Shown: positions 11,001-22,189, counted from the stretch's first letter. The stretch is 64,000 bases of DNA from Diphasiastrum complanatum (GCA_029204225.1 CM055097.1:44294942-44358941), one strand, 5' to 3'. Numbers and translations are program-made. The notes: a model not told the origin generated them from the letters alone.

Positions 11001-12143
11001 GTTCCCTATGCCTTCAATAGGACATTCAAAATCATTTGCAGTGTATATTGATTTCTTCACTCCATCATAAGGTGCAATAGAAGAGAAAGAGTCCTTGGAG
11101 CTACACATATGTGAAGAGGCTCCACTATCAATATACCATAGGCCGTCCTTCTTGAAAGGAGTAGATGAGAAACTAGAGACCATAAGAGATCCCTCTCCAT
11201 CACTTGCAATAGTGTCTTCCTTCTCATTGGTAATATTGGCTTGCTTGAGTTGATTCTTCTTTTTGAAGCAATTGGTGGCATAATGACCTTTCTTGCCACA
11301 GTAAAAGCACTTGATCTTCTTCTTCTTCTTGAGCTTGGATGATGAAGCATTAGAGGAATCATCTTCCTCCTCATCTTTGTCTTTGGATTTGACTTTGTCC
11401 TTGCTTGAGGATTGTTGATGTTGGTTCTTGCTCCTCTCTTTGTGCTTATCCTTGGCAAAGAGAGCTTTGCCATCATTATGAGTGAGAGAAAGCTTGTCCA
11501 TCCTCAAGAGCTTATACTCTTGTCTTGATTCTTCTGAAATTAGCACACTTTGGAGAGCCTCCAAACTTGGTAGCTCCTCCTTAATGGCATAGGATTGGAC
11601 AAGATTATCAAATTCACTTCTCAAGCCATTGAGAATGACTTGAACTAGCTCATTTTGATTGATGGAATCACCAATACAAGCAAGCTCTCTATGAATATCT
11701 TTTACTCTCAAAACATAACTAGATGCACTCTCATCACTCTTTTGGCTACTTTGAAAGATTTGATTCCTAAGAGTGAGAAGCCTAGAGGTATTCTTAGCCT
11801 CATAGATAGACTTGAGACAATCCGAAGCTTCTTTGGCTATTGTACAAGTACCTATCTCCCTCAATATCTCATTAGAGACATTCATCTTAATGTAGTGGAG
11901 AGCCATCCTAGCTCTCTTTTTGTATTTTTGAACCTCTTGAAGAACTTGTGGTTCTTCTTCAAGGCCAAGAACTATGTCCATCACGTCTTGAAGGATCAAG
12001 ATGGACTCCATCCTCATTTTCCAAATTGAATAATTTGAAGTGGTCAATCTTTCACTTGGTTCCAACAAGGATGAACCCATTGAAGACATTTGAAGTGAAG
12101 AAAACTCAAATGATGAACAATAAATGTTGTTACACACTTTCAA
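8100..12143 (-). pseudogene. copia Gag-Pol polyprotein of element A, one nonsense codon
   Basis: The frame from 12143 runs 1131 codons to a TGA at 8748-8750, then stays open in the same frame to 8100. At the stop, the intact copy B has TGG (Trp1132), so one G-to-A change ended translation before RNaseH. Domains match B: gag block SNYSIWKMRMES, knuckle CFYCGKKGHYATNC, protease WYIDSGASSHM, integrase WHRRLGHPNY, SDGGGEYIS and NGVAERKN, RT LDVSNAFLNG and YVDDIILCG. Other changes include Trp to Ser in the gag block (KEASDCL) and Trp to Leu in KDFLGEAINC. A truncated product would lack RNaseH. By analogy with element D, translation probably starts at the Met at 12089. Confidence 0.9.
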
Positions 12144-12831
12144 TAGGATCCAATAATTGAGTACTATCTCCTCCTATGAAAGATCTTACAACAATTTGTG
12201 AATTGATTCTCACTAGCTACACAAATCTCTCTAAAACAAGATCTATTTCACATCAAATGATGGAGTATAGTCAAAGTTAGGATCCAACACTCTTAGCACG
12301 TGTAAAATACACTAAGAAACCAAATTTGACTCAAATACAATGATATTTCATGAAACAAAATGGCTAAGATCTCAAAACAGTGCCTAGATCACATATAGAT
12401 GAGATTGGCAAGCATACAACTGTGATTTTGGATCAACCAAGCAACCTTTTGACCAAACCAAATGTGTCCACCCAGGTCTAGGTGCCCTACCTAACCCTCT
12501 TCAAAAGCTTATAACTTTTGATTGGCTCAACCAAATGGAATGAAACTGATTGCAACAGAAACTAGACAAAAATAGCTTCAAAACAAGCTATCAAGCAAAT
12601 AAATGGATCAAACATGAGAGAGAATTTCCAAACTGAAATTGGATGTTCCTCACACGTGTCTGAGCACCTGATTCCGTACAGTACCAGGTCAGACCCAATC
12701 AATGTCCTTTTGATCTCTTTTGATCCAAGATTGAACAAGATAGCTAGGAAAATGGGCCTTGACAACTTCTAGTTGAAGATTGATGAAAATTTTTCACTTA
12801 GATGGATCAAAATGCATGGTAACCTTAGGTA
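12144..12831 (-). other. untranslated leader of element A
   Basis: About 690 bp between primer site and polyprotein start, nearly identical to the leader of B. It carries CACACGTGTCTGAGC near 12651 and an AGCACGTGTAAAATAC variant near 12296. Short ORFs here are not supported as genes. Confidence 0.6.
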
Positions 12832-12844
12832 GGCTCTGATACCA
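12832..12844 (-). promoter_or_regulatory. primer binding site, tRNA-iMet (element A)
   Basis: TGGTATCAGAGCC on the minus strand, touching the 5' LTR. Intact. Confidence 0.85.
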
Positions 12845-13580
12845 AGTTAAATTTCACACGTGTGGACTGTCCACTACATGTACTTGTGATCTCCTAAGGT
12901 GTGTAGATGCACCAAGATCAAGACTAGATTGAGATTCAAGATCAATCTTGAATCCTATGGCAAAAACACACTACTACATGCATTCAATCACTTCCAACTC
13001 TCACTCACACGTGTGAGAAGTATTAAAAAAATAATCTAAGTAAAAACAAGCTGCTCTCCTTGGGTAGAGAGAGAAAATGCATCAAGAGCTCTCGGGTAGA
13101 GAGAGAAAGCTAGAAATCCAATAACTCACAAAATCCATGAAATCACCAAATCAATTGATTTCAAAATGAGGAGTACAATGATACTAGTAGGTCCACGAGC
13201 TACCACTATGCTTAACTATGATTGGACCACATTTTGTCACCTCTTGATCCTATTGGATCATTGATCTATGCACTCTTAATTCTATTGGACTATATTCAAG
13301 CACACCTCAATTTCCTATTGGACCTCACAAGGTTCCACCTCTATATCCTATTGGACCTCTTGGAATCCATCAAACAAAAACTTTACACTTGTCTACACTC
13401 TAATTAGCAAGTGTTTATCCTCTTACTCTATTTTGGCTCAATAGTGGCATTACAAGTGGAAATGCATAATTTGCCATCTATGCCAAATTTATTCCTATCA
13501 ACATCCTACACCTAGATGCTTGATGTAAAAAACATAAGACCCCTATATCTAACATAGATAATCTTTTTCAATTCTTCACA
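12845..13580 (-). repeat. 5' LTR of element A
   Basis: 736 bp. On the minus strand it starts TGTGAAGAATTG and should end TTCAACA; the inner end is mutated to TTTAACT. It otherwise keeps the LTR features described for B, including the CCTATTGGA repeats and two GGTAGAGAGAGAAA blocks. Confidence 0.9.
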
Positions 13581-14045
13581 TTATTTGCCAACAGATTTTA
13601 TTCGAGCCTAGAAACAGAGCATCTATTTGAATATCAACCATCGTAAACAGTTAGATATCTACTATTACAGCATTGAAAGGCCAAAAGACCTGTAAATAAA
13701 AGGCCAAAAGACCTGTCCTGTAGCAATATAAATACATGTGCACTGTTCGTTCTAACACACTCACTCAATCAGATACACAACAATGAGATAAGACAACAAG
13801 AGATGTATATTGATGAATCAAATTCAGAGTTATAAAAATTCATTTTTGATCAATAGTTTCTTATTGTCTTAAGTTGTCTCTTACTTCCGCATATAAGTTT
13901 TGCACGCATATTCAATCAGAACTAATGTTGTTCTATTAGTACATAGATCAGATACAATTGCGATTGAAGACACTGATATTAGTTTGATTTATTCAAACTT
14001 GCAACGTTTTCTCTTTGTGGAAGAATAATTACTATATTATCTACA
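13581..14045 (+). repeat. 3' LTR of element H, 5' part missing
   Basis: Matches 5677-6130 of the 5' LTR of H from the TTATTTGCCAACAG side to the end CTACA. TATA box at 13727-13734. A short local duplication (GGCCAAAAGACCTG twice, near 13680 and 13702) is specific to this copy. It abuts element A on the left and element G gag on the right. Confidence 0.8.
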
Positions 14046-14898
14046 TTAGATCCTCATCATAAGTAGTAAAGTTGATTTGCTTGCTACCTTCATCTCTTTG
14101 CTTCTTCAAACATTCATTTGCAAAATGCCCTTTGATTCCACAATAAAAGCATTTCAAATCAGACTTATCTTTCTTTTTGCCAAAAGAGGAAGTCTCACCT
14201 CGTTCTTGCCCTTTAGACCAATTGCCTTTGCTTTTGCCCTTGAAGTTTCCTTTGATGAACATAGAATTCTATTCATAATGAGATGTCGATGTAGATCCAC
14301 TTCCTCTTGATTGAAGCCTATTCACCAAGATCTCTTGAAAATCCACAATACTTGGCAAATTATTTTGAATAGCAAAGCTTTGAACAAGATTAGCATGATC
14401 ATCCAACAAGCCATTAAGTATAATTTGAACAAGTTCTACCTCCTTAATGCTTTCATCAATACATGCTAACTCATCATTGAATGCTTTAACCCTCAAAACA
14501 AAAGCATGAGTACTCTCTTTCTTCTTTAGCAAACTTTGAAAGATTTGCCTCCTAAGAGTAAGCACTCTTGATGTAGACTTGGATTCATAAAGCTTCCCAA
14601 GCCTCCAAAGATGATGTGCACTTACCAATATCCTTGAGAAAGTTCATTGATAACATTCATCTTAATCATGTGTAGAGCTTTCTTTGCTCTCTTGTCATAC
14701 CTCACTTAATCTTGTTGAGTTGTTGGTCTCTCCTCCAAACCTACAACAATATCCAAAACATCATTCATCTCAAGAAGTGATTCCATCCTCACTTTCCACA
14801 ATGAATAGTTGATTGAGGTAAGCCTATCATTGCCTTCCAATAGCCATGTTGCAATGACCTGATCTTCTTCTTTCAACCTGTTCCAATGCACAAAGCAC
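14046..14898 (-). pseudogene. copia element G: gag N-terminal half and zinc knuckle
   Basis: Minus strand. Pieces at 14891, 14628 and 14262 carry LEGNDRLTSINYSLWKVRME, then TSRVLTLRRQIFQSL and AFVLRVKAFNDELACI, then a knuckle CFYCGIKGHFANEC. These are the gag blocks of plant copia elements. Frameshifts and stops separate the pieces. Protease and pol are missing because the sequence is cut at 14046 by the end of element H. A plus-strand relative lies at 51723-52274. Confidence 0.75.
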
Positions 14899-15427
14899 TC
14901 TCTTGAATGTCAACAAATGAACTCAAGAAAAAATCACAAAGATATGGAACCTCTCAAATCTCTTCTAGCACTTCTAACTAGAAAATCAACACATAGAATA
15001 GTGAAATCTTGATCAACCTATAATCTATCCTCAATCTAATGATTCTTGCCACTTCCTAAGATTGAAACACACTCAAATGAATTTTAGTAACCTCACAACC
15101 TAGAGATCCAATCAAAATTAGGGTTTTGATAAAATTACAAAAAATTGAATATCTCAAATTCTACATGCAATTTCTAAAATCTTGATATATCATCTTGTAT
15201 CCTCCAATGAGACCTTCCTAATGCACCAAAAATCGGCTAATTCCAGTAAACCAAGTGTGAAATTGGAATTGATCAAGTATATAAACCTATATTGAGTTTT
15301 AACCTACAAAAGATCAATTGTACACATGCAAAAATGCTAATTTTTGAGTAGAAATCAATCTAGCATGCTCTAGCATTGGTAACTCCTCCAAATCCTTGCT
15401 ACTGATCCTTTCATAACCTGGACACAA
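14899..15427 (-). other. leader of element G
   Basis: Non-coding. The part 14899-15225 is the reverse complement of a leader at about 51725-52070, which defines a dispersed copia family. Contains GGGTTTTGAT and GAGGATAGATTAT-like blocks in both copies. Confidence 0.6.
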
Positions 15428-15441
15428 GAGCTCTGATACCA
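15428..15441 (-). promoter_or_regulatory. primer binding site, tRNA-iMet (element G)
   Basis: TGGTATCAGAGCTC on the minus strand, next to an LTR end reading CCTTCACA. Confidence 0.8.
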
Positions 15442-15960
15442 TGTGAAGGATTTCAGATCATTCAAGATTCAATCCATGTCCCTGATCTTTGGTTACAAAA
15501 TGGAGCAAACCAACAATCTTGCCAATGTAGAAAAATCAGCATCTACATACAAAATGAGATGCAAACATTAAGAGATACTGATCAAACATGAACCAAAACA
15601 TAAAATATAGTTGTTTTCTGTACAATTACAGTACCCTACTGTATTTCACACATGTGGAACCGAAAATAACAATAAATGATTTCTACACATAAGATTGCAA
15701 GATAACATCATGAGAGTGCAGTAATGAGTAGTAGAATCCAAAGAGAACCATGTATAATGATGAAATGAGAGAGAGAAGAGAGAAGATGTGTCTATCCACG
15801 AGCTACATCCTTTTATAATAGGTCCAAACCCTATTTGGCCACTTGGCTTTCCCTCCAAAATGTAAACCCTACTATTTTTGGGTCTAGATTCAATGTACCC
15901 AAAGTTCAAATTTGAATCTATCTCAAACTCGACTACCAACTTTCCCACACTTTGAAAAAG
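15442..15960 (-). repeat. 5' LTR of element G, outer edge uncertain
   Basis: The inner end is fixed by the primer site at 15441/15442. It contains TTTCACACATGTGGAACC near 15645, the same motif as in the LTRs of A and B and near element D. A related stretch appears at about 31280-31420. The outer limit near 15960 is a guess because the 3' LTR is not in the window. Confidence 0.45.
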
Positions 15961-16314
15961 TGTTTATTGAATGTATTTTAAACTAATATAGCTTCAAAAA
16001 GTTTATCTCTAAGTCTAAAATGAGTTTTGGCCTCAATTGACAATTTACCAAAATATGACTAAACTTGTTGAAATCTCTCACGATTCTCCTCTAACCTAGC
16101 ATAGCACATTAGCAAATGGCAGAGAATTCTACAATACCTGAAAGGCACCCAAAATATGGGATTGACCTACAAAGCAAAAATTGAATTCAAGCTGCAACGC
16201 TACATTAATGCGAGCTAGGCAAGCTGCAAAGATGACAACAAGTCCATGACAGGAGGATGTTCAATAGCGTGCGGAGCAACAATCAGTTGGACATGCAAAA
16301 AATAATAGACACTG
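15961..16314. other. no gene seen
   Basis: AT-rich sequence without recognisable coding or repeat signals, between the G LTR and a copia RNaseH relic. Confidence 0.4.
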
Positions 16315-16650
16315 GTAGCTCCATCCTCATGCGAAGCTAAATATGTGGCAGCATCGAAGGTGGCTAATGAGGTAGTGTGGTTGTAGATGATGTTGGATGC
16401 AATTGGCATAAAACAAAGAGAACCATGCGCCATGATGGATTCTCAGAGTGCCATATATCTATCCTAGGATCCAGTCTTCCATTCGAAAACCAAACGCATT
16501 CCTCTGAAGTACCATCACATTTGAGACTTGATCTTGAAAGGAGAGCTAAGTGTTCAATACATAAAATCTGAAGACGTGATTGCAAATTTGTTGACAAAGC
16601 CAATGACAAGCCACTATTTACTCTTGCAACCATTCCTTAGCATTTCCCGA
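16315..16650 (+). pseudogene. copia RNaseH C-terminal relic
   Basis: Plus-strand translation from 16315 gives SSCEAKYVAASKVANEVVWL, then a stop, DSQSAIYLS, a second stop, DPVFHSKTKRI, LKYHHI and QYIKSEDVIANLLTKPM. These are the last RNaseH blocks of a copia polyprotein (usual forms: STAEAEYiAa..., KHIdIryHfiRe, DqlADilTKpl). At least three in-frame stops. No LTR seen after it. Confidence 0.75.
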
Positions 16651-16780
16651 AGCCAAAGTAGCTGAAGTCAAAGTCATCGAAGTGCTCGACGAGGTGCCAT
16701 TGCAACCAGAGGCTGAGGTGCCCGAAATGGCCAAAGTCGAAGTCCAAGTGCCCAACGTCTACCCCTGCAACATAGACTAA
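16640..16780 (+). other. short open segment rich in Val, Glu and Pro
   Basis: 46 codons with a loose repeat of the kind AEVKVIEVLDEVP and PEMAKVEVQVP. It overlaps the end of the RNaseH relic in another frame. Such segments occur in the integrase-RT linkers of copia polyproteins; that is the likeliest origin. No start codon that I would trust. Confidence 0.3.
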
Positions 16781-16820
16781 ACTACTTACAAAGATGACTA
16801 CCTACTACAAGACGACTCTA

Positions 16821-17270
16821 TTAATTAAGTAGGTAGATCCAAAGTACTGAACTGAAGACACCATTATCTATCAAAGCTTCATACTCATCACTCTTTGCCT
16901 CAAACCATTCTTTTGATTCCAAAGCTTCGTGCACATTTAAGAGTTCATTAGAAGAAGTGATGAGAGCAAAAGATGTGATACCTTCCTCAACTTGCTTAAT
17001 CTTATCCTCGTATGTGAGCCTCGATGGCTCCATTCTTGATCTTGTGTCCAGACCTCCTTGGAGTAATTGGAGCGCTAAGATTTTTCTCTCCTTGATCTCA
17101 CCCATCTCTTTGCCAATAGGATTGTTAGAGGATTCAACATCAAGCTTGTATATTCTAGAAGGGATGTACATCTTATACCCTTTGCTTGCATTATCATATT
17201 CAACCATTATCCCCTTCAGGGAAGAAAAATCTTCCTTGGTCTTAATTGTTGGAAGAAGGAAATGATGCTC
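16821..17270 (-). pseudogene. copia integrase C-terminus and RT start, relic
   Basis: Contains KGIMVEYDNASKGYKMYIPS (integrase end: in B the match is KGIMVGYSSTKKAYRVFILS), then MEPSRLTYEDKIKQVEEG and LNVHEALESKEWFEAKSDEY (RT entry block). It ends before RT catalytic motifs. Orientation is opposite to the RNaseH relic at 16315 and the RT relic at 18990, so these fragments were not one element. Confidence 0.7.
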
Positions 17271-17639
17271 GATAAAAAAAAATGGCTGCATTCTATAAAT
17301 GCACTATTGGGCTCTATGGAATAATCCTTCTTCTAATGCATGACTACACCTATCAAATTTGAACAAAACTATTGTGACTATTGTCATACACGAATTCAGA
17401 GTTATTCTAACTTTGAAATCATCATAATCTAGTAGATTGATTTCGTAGACAAACATAATAGAATAAACATTGTTGTAATGAATATGACAGTATTGAAACA
17501 TTTGATAGTTTATAGAAAACTATAAGAAAACATAATTATATTACAATAGAATAAAAAGCATTCGATCATTTGGACATAATACTGAATGCGAAAATTATAT
17601 GATCAATTCAGTAAGTAGAATGTACAAATCAAAAGAATC
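17271..17639. other. no gene seen
   Basis: AT-rich; a 65-codon minus-strand ORF at 17304-17501 has no recognisable features. It may include the end of the element I LTR. Confidence 0.35.
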
Positions 17640-18180
17640 TTGAGCACAAAACAATATGGATGCAACCACATACTCGAAACTATCTTTGAGTATGTGATTG
17701 ACTCTATCTAACACTTCTGCTAATAAGCAATAAGAATTTCTAGAAATGCACTCTACTAATTTCTAGGATTAATATGCAAAAGAGCTGAAGTAGTTGAAGA
17801 AGAATTAACCTAGAAAGTGATCAACTATTTATACTAGTTATGAATGTCGTTTAGGCTTATCCAGATGATAGTTGAAAATAGTTGTTTGGTCATAGATCTC
17901 AATTAGAGCTATCCATATTGCGTTGTCACTTATCCAGTTGGGATTCTTGGAAACTACTTGCAAAAATCGTTAGGACAAGTTGTTAGCTTCAAACCAAGTG
18001 GAAACAAGTTATGTTAACATTTGATAATTCAAACACTTCTGATACTCTTTGTCATTGTCGTACCCGACTGTTAACCATTTTTGTGTATTTGTGCAGACTA
18101 TGCAAAACATGAGTAAAATTGCAAAACTAGATAGATGAATGGATGTAGATTAAAGATCGACTATTTGGATAAATCCAACA
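17640..18180 (-). repeat. 3' LTR of copia element I
   Basis: On the minus strand the LTR starts TGTTGGATTTATCC at 18180, just after the RNaseH end. The first 120 bases are similar to the LTR that starts at 51548 (shared TTTTGCATAGTCTGCA). A TATA box, TATAAATAG on the minus strand, is near 17829-17837. The low-coordinate edge is uncertain. Confidence 0.5.
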
Positions 18181-18190
18181 CTCATTAAAA

Positions 18191-18960
18191 TTAATCCATG
18201 AATGTCTTGACCTTCAAACTTAGTTCTATACAAAGTCTTTTGTGTGCATTCAAGTTCAGCGCCTTCATAAAAATATCTATTATCATGTCTCGTGTTTGAC
18301 AATATTTCAAGCTTACCTCTTTTTCGAAAACTTTACTTTTGATATGGTGATATTTGATTTCAATGTGCTTACCCTTGGAATGAAACCTGAGATTGGCTGA
18401 TAAAGCCATAACAATTTGATTATCACAATAGACAATTGTTGGAGCATTCTACTTCAGACAAACATCCGATAGTAAGCTTCACAACCACACTACTTTCTTT
18501 TTTGATTGAGAGACAATGATATACTTTGATTTTGTGGATGATAGAGCTATTGAGGTTTGCTTGTGACAATTCCATGGAATTGGACCACCATTGGAAAAGA
18601 ATGTAAATCTAGATGTGGATCTTTGAGTGTCTACATCTCCCGCCCAAATTGCATCCGAATAGCCACGAAGTATGTTGAGTTTGTCGTTGTCATCTGCTCC
18701 ATTGGCAAGTGAGCTAACTTGCAATTCATCATATTATATATCTGTTTAGCATATTGTAATGTACCTCTATTGAGTGATGTAAATCAGCCTTTTCTCTCTG
18801 TCTCTTTGAATTTGAGTACCGAGACAATAATGAGTTTTTATCAGATCTGTCATGTCAAATTCTGGGGATAACATTCATTTCACATCTCTTATTAGTTCGA
18901 CATTGTTGTTGAATAGCATGTGTCGTCCACGTACAATAATGTAATGATGATAAAAAAAAT
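18191..18960 (-). pseudogene. copia element I RNaseH domain relic
   Basis: ORFs at 18724 and 18409 are in one frame. The first holds GYSDAIWAGDVDTQRSTSRF and TSIALSSTKSKYIIVSQSKK (RNaseH blocks with the first Asp). The second holds ANLRFHSKGKHIEIKYHHIK and DIFMKALNLNAHKR (C-terminal tail). Stops lie between them near IVYCDNQIVMALS. It is a different lineage from A and B and matches the plus-strand relic at 50640-51534. Decayed upstream part reaches about 18960. Confidence 0.75.
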
Positions 18961-18989
18961 GTGGCACTGACTTGTGTTGATTTTCTAAA

Positions 18990-19616
18990 AAAAAGAACAA
19001 TGATTGATTGTAAAAATCAATCTACAAGAGTTATTGATTGCTAGATCTCAATTAAAGTATGCTACTTCCATTCTTGAAAGGTTTGGCATGAAAGACTGTA
19101 AAGGGATTGACACCCCTATGGAGCAAGTTTGTAAAGTTTCTAATGATGGTGATGAAGCATCCTTTGAGGACATCACACTCTTTAGAAAGCTTATAGGCTC
19201 CTTAATCTATTTGACAATCACTAGACCAGATTTGAGTTATAGTGTAAGCAAGTTGAGTCAACATATGCAAGCTCCTTTGATACATCTTTGGAAAAGTGCC
19301 AAAAGAGTACTTAGATATAACTCTTCTACTAGATTTTTTGGCATTCTCTATCAAGGATCTAACTTGCACTTGAAGGTGTACTCGGATTCAAATTTTGTAG
19401 GTGACAAAATGGATAGGAAATCCATAAGTGCATTTGCTACTTTTATTTGTGGAGGAGTGATATCTTGGCTTTTCAAAAAGCAAGATACTATCTCACTTTC
19501 TACTTGTAAAGCCGAGTACAAGGCATTGACTTCAATAACAAAAGAACTCCTATGGCTAAGAAGACTTTTGGTGGAACTACAAGTGCTAAACACAACAACA
19601 CCCGCCGCAATTTGTG
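18990..19616 (+). pseudogene. copia element K: RT C-terminus and RNaseH, cut short
   Basis: Open from 19004: LLIARSQLKYATSILERFGM, KGIDTPMEQVCKV, GSLIYLTITRPDLSYSVSKL, YSDSNFVGDKMDRKSISAF and TISLSTCKAEYKALTSITKE. These follow the order of B residues about 1080-1250. Copia similarity stops at ...TTTPAAIC near 19616, exactly where GACGTC-rich CACTA sequence starts, so K was broken there. RT catalytic YVDD is not present. Confidence 0.8.
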
Positions 19617-19619
19617 ACG

Positions 19620-20115
19620 TGAATCGTGGGTTTAATTTTTTTTTAATTCGTCGCGGACGTCGAAAAAATACGTCGTTATAAGGTCATCGAAATTCGACGA
19701 CTTTAAAATACGTCGCAGTTCGACAGGCACGATGTGTCGGACACCACAGAACCAAATTCTGGTGACGGGAACAGGTGCTGACCTGGACGTCATCTGACGT
19801 GGATGTCACAATGCGATGTCCTACGTGGACGTCGGATTGCGACGTCCAAAGACGTCGCAAACTCTCTAACGTGGCTGTCACAATGCGACATGCTAAAATT
19901 CAGTCGGATTCCGACATCTGTAAACACAGAATGATCCCAAAATTTTACCGACGGATGTCCGACGCCCATCCGATGTCCATCTGACGTATCCTTGGACGTC
20001 GAAATCCGACGTCCCATAAAGTTGTCGGAATCCGACGTCTGTTAACAGAATGATCAAAAAATATGTCCGACGTCTATCTGACGCGTTAGGACGTCGGATT
20101 TCGACGTCCCAAATT
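19620..20115. repeat. CACTA subterminal repeat array of GACGTC palindromes
   Basis: Three perfect 21-bp palindromes GGACGTCG-N5-CGACGTCC at 19827-19847, 19994-20014 and 20089-20109, plus many degenerate GACGTC, GTCGGATTCCGAC and TGCGACGTC copies on both strands. In CACTA elements such arrays are bound by the element-encoded TNPA-like protein during end pairing; that role is inferred here. Confidence 0.8.
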
Positions 20116-20699
20116 AGGTAAAACAAAATAAAAAATGCGTAAAAAAACAGCGCATGCATTTTTCTCAGGGTGTTCTTGGAGTTGAGTTCTTGGAGAAGCG
20201 ATGTTCGTGAATTGTTTTTAAAACAATATTTTTGAGTTGCATTCAACATATGGATCAAACAACAAACTAAGCATGAGGTACTTTTCAATCTTAAACTACT
20301 TTTCATTTTATATTTTATTGCATTATTTCATGTTCATTATGAATGACAATACTTCATGCATTACTTCATGGCAATATTTTATTGCAATACTTCGTGTTCA
20401 ATATGCTTTGTACACGTCATAAATTTCATTTAGAATTTTAGATATAATATTGATTGTTGTTTTGAAATCCGACATTTCTTAGTTGATTATTAATGTATTA
20501 CAAAATTGGTGTTTTAATGTCGCACGAGTCTTTCTAGATCTAACATCAACTAAAACTTATAAACCTAATCTACTCGTCGTCGTCGTGACGTCCAGTCTGC
20601 ATGAACACAAGCAAACAAACTACATTAATATTTAATACTTGATCGTATTAAATTAAATAAAATTGACGTCGAAATACAAACCACATTAGTATAAATACA
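20116..20699. other. CACTA internal non-coding region
   Basis: No gene. ORFs of 137 and 61 codons here lack recognisable features. A short GTCGTCGTCGTGACGTC stretch near 20577 continues the palindrome theme. Confidence 0.35.
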
Positions 20700-21557
20700 A
20701 AAACTAGTACTTACATTTGGAGGATGACCCTCGCTCTTTAGTTTGTCGACTAATGTGTTGTATGATTCTTAGAAGGCAAATTTGTACTCCTCCTTAGTTG
20801 ACAGACGTCCATAGTCAGCCAACTATCCATGCATTCAATTGAAGTTGAAATTAATTTAGGGCTACGTTGAAGCAGCTAGTCATAATGCATATCAAATAAT
20901 AAAAGCATATAAAGTCAAAGATGAACTATAAGAGTAGTGTAAGTTCACTTACCATGCTTACTTGCAATCCCGTCTTTTCACTTGAGCCCAACCTAGGATT
21001 GCCTATCCCATGCATCCTAGTGGCCGCAACATCTTTTTGAATCTTGTATTTATCTGGTGTTCGTTCATCCGCTTTTACACGGTTCCAATCACTTCTTGAA
21101 CACCAGGAAAGCTTGGATTGCCTGTCCCTATAAGCTCGTCATGCCATGTCACGACGATGCCTAATCCATAAGCTCATATACTTTCCTTCTCCTCGAATTC
21201 CTCTTCTTGTTGGAATTTGTCATGAAGGGTACCAATAACCTGTCATTTATCGGCGGCAGGTTCTTCGGACCATTCACTAAATAATCTGTCGCCAAAATGA
21301 CGTTGGCATAAAGAATAGAGTCAGTCGAAAACCACCCTTTCTTTTCTATTGGCAATTATATTGCCTTGAGGATCCACGTCATGATAAGAATTTGTGGATG
21401 ACTCTTCGGTGGGGGCGGGAGCCGCGGCCTCTTGTGAGGGACCACCCTCATTTTGGCTAAGCATATTTTGCAGTTGTGTTCTTTGCTCGGGAGTTAATGA
21501 TTCATATAAATTTTTTACAAAGTCTCCCGAGCTTTCACCACTGCCTGGCCTCGACAT
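20700..21557 (-). pseudogene. second CACTA gene, function not recognised (TNPA-like position)
   Basis: Starts at ATG 21557 (MSRPGSGESSGDFVKNL, then LTPEQRTQLQNMLSQ, an Ala/Pro/Glu-rich stretch). After a frameshift near 21340 it continues EKKGWFSTDSILYANVILAT and PFMTNSNKKRNSRRRKVYEL, then, in another frame, VVTWHDELIGTGNPSFPG and KYKIQKDVAATRMHGIGNPR, up to a GTAAGT donor near 20950. A further exon-like block LSTKEEYKFAF and YNTLVDKLKSEGHPPN ends at GTAAGT near 20712. It is divergent from tnp2. Position suggests the DNA-binding partner protein of CACTA elements, but I do not recognise a named domain. Broken by frameshifts and stops. Confidence 0.45.
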
Positions 21558-21845
21558 GATTACTACATTCATAAACATACAATACATTACAATAAACCCT
21601 AATATATTGAAATGAAGTAGAAAAGAAAATTGATTACAAAACTTTAATGCATATTGGAGTGGGACTTTTATACCTGTGTTAACAAAAGGAGAGAGATATG
21701 CGTGTAGAGCTCGAACTTGCACCAAGATTGGCATAAGAATAATGTAAGCGACAATGTATAAGAATAGGTATATCTAAAAATTAAAACATTAGAATCATAC
21801 AATAATTTTATGTTATTTGTGTTTTGTACTTGTGCATATATGCAG

Positions 21846-21912
21846 TTTATCACAACGAGATGAATTACATTCAGATCAGTCTAGTGATGAAGACAATACT
21901 CAAGTTAACAGG
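21846..21912 (+). other. candidate early exon of tnp2
   Basis: Bounded by TATATGCAG acceptor and an AGG/GTAAGT donor. Encodes an acidic stretch with DELHSDQSSDEDNTQVNR, in keeping with the N-terminal part of CACTA transposases. Confidence 0.45.
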
Positions 21913-22189
21913 GTAAGTAATAAACATGCATGTGTTCTTGTTCATACACTCCTCTATATCCTGGAGCATCCATTTCGAGACTAGCTACGTCAATTCTTAT
22001 TCTAAACCTTCAAGCAACATACAAATGGAGTGATTGTAGCGTGACATCTTTATTCGTATACTTAACGCATAACACAACTATTATACTTTATAGCATATTT
22101 ACATTAAGTTAATGTTTTTCTTTTCTAACAACTCACATTGCTCTTTTTTTAAGTTGTTGCATCGAATACTTTCAAAAGAAAATGTGATA
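21913..22189. other. tnp2 intron-like region
   Basis: AT-rich with donor GTAAGTAATAAAC at its start; no coding signal. Confidence 0.35.

Larger units (their letters stand above)
7383..13580 (-). mobile_element. copia element A, near-complete but disabled
   Basis: A minus-strand copia element with 5' LTR at 12845-13580, primer site, leader, polyprotein and 3' LTR at 7383-8081. It is a very close relative of element B (31514-37751); homologous positions differ by a constant 24169 around the RNaseH part. Its 3' LTR lacks about 38 terminal bases, and no target duplication is found. It sits inside element H: left neighbour is H protease, right neighbour is the middle of the H 3' LTR. One deletion covering H pol and the A edge would explain this. 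Confidence 0.9.
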
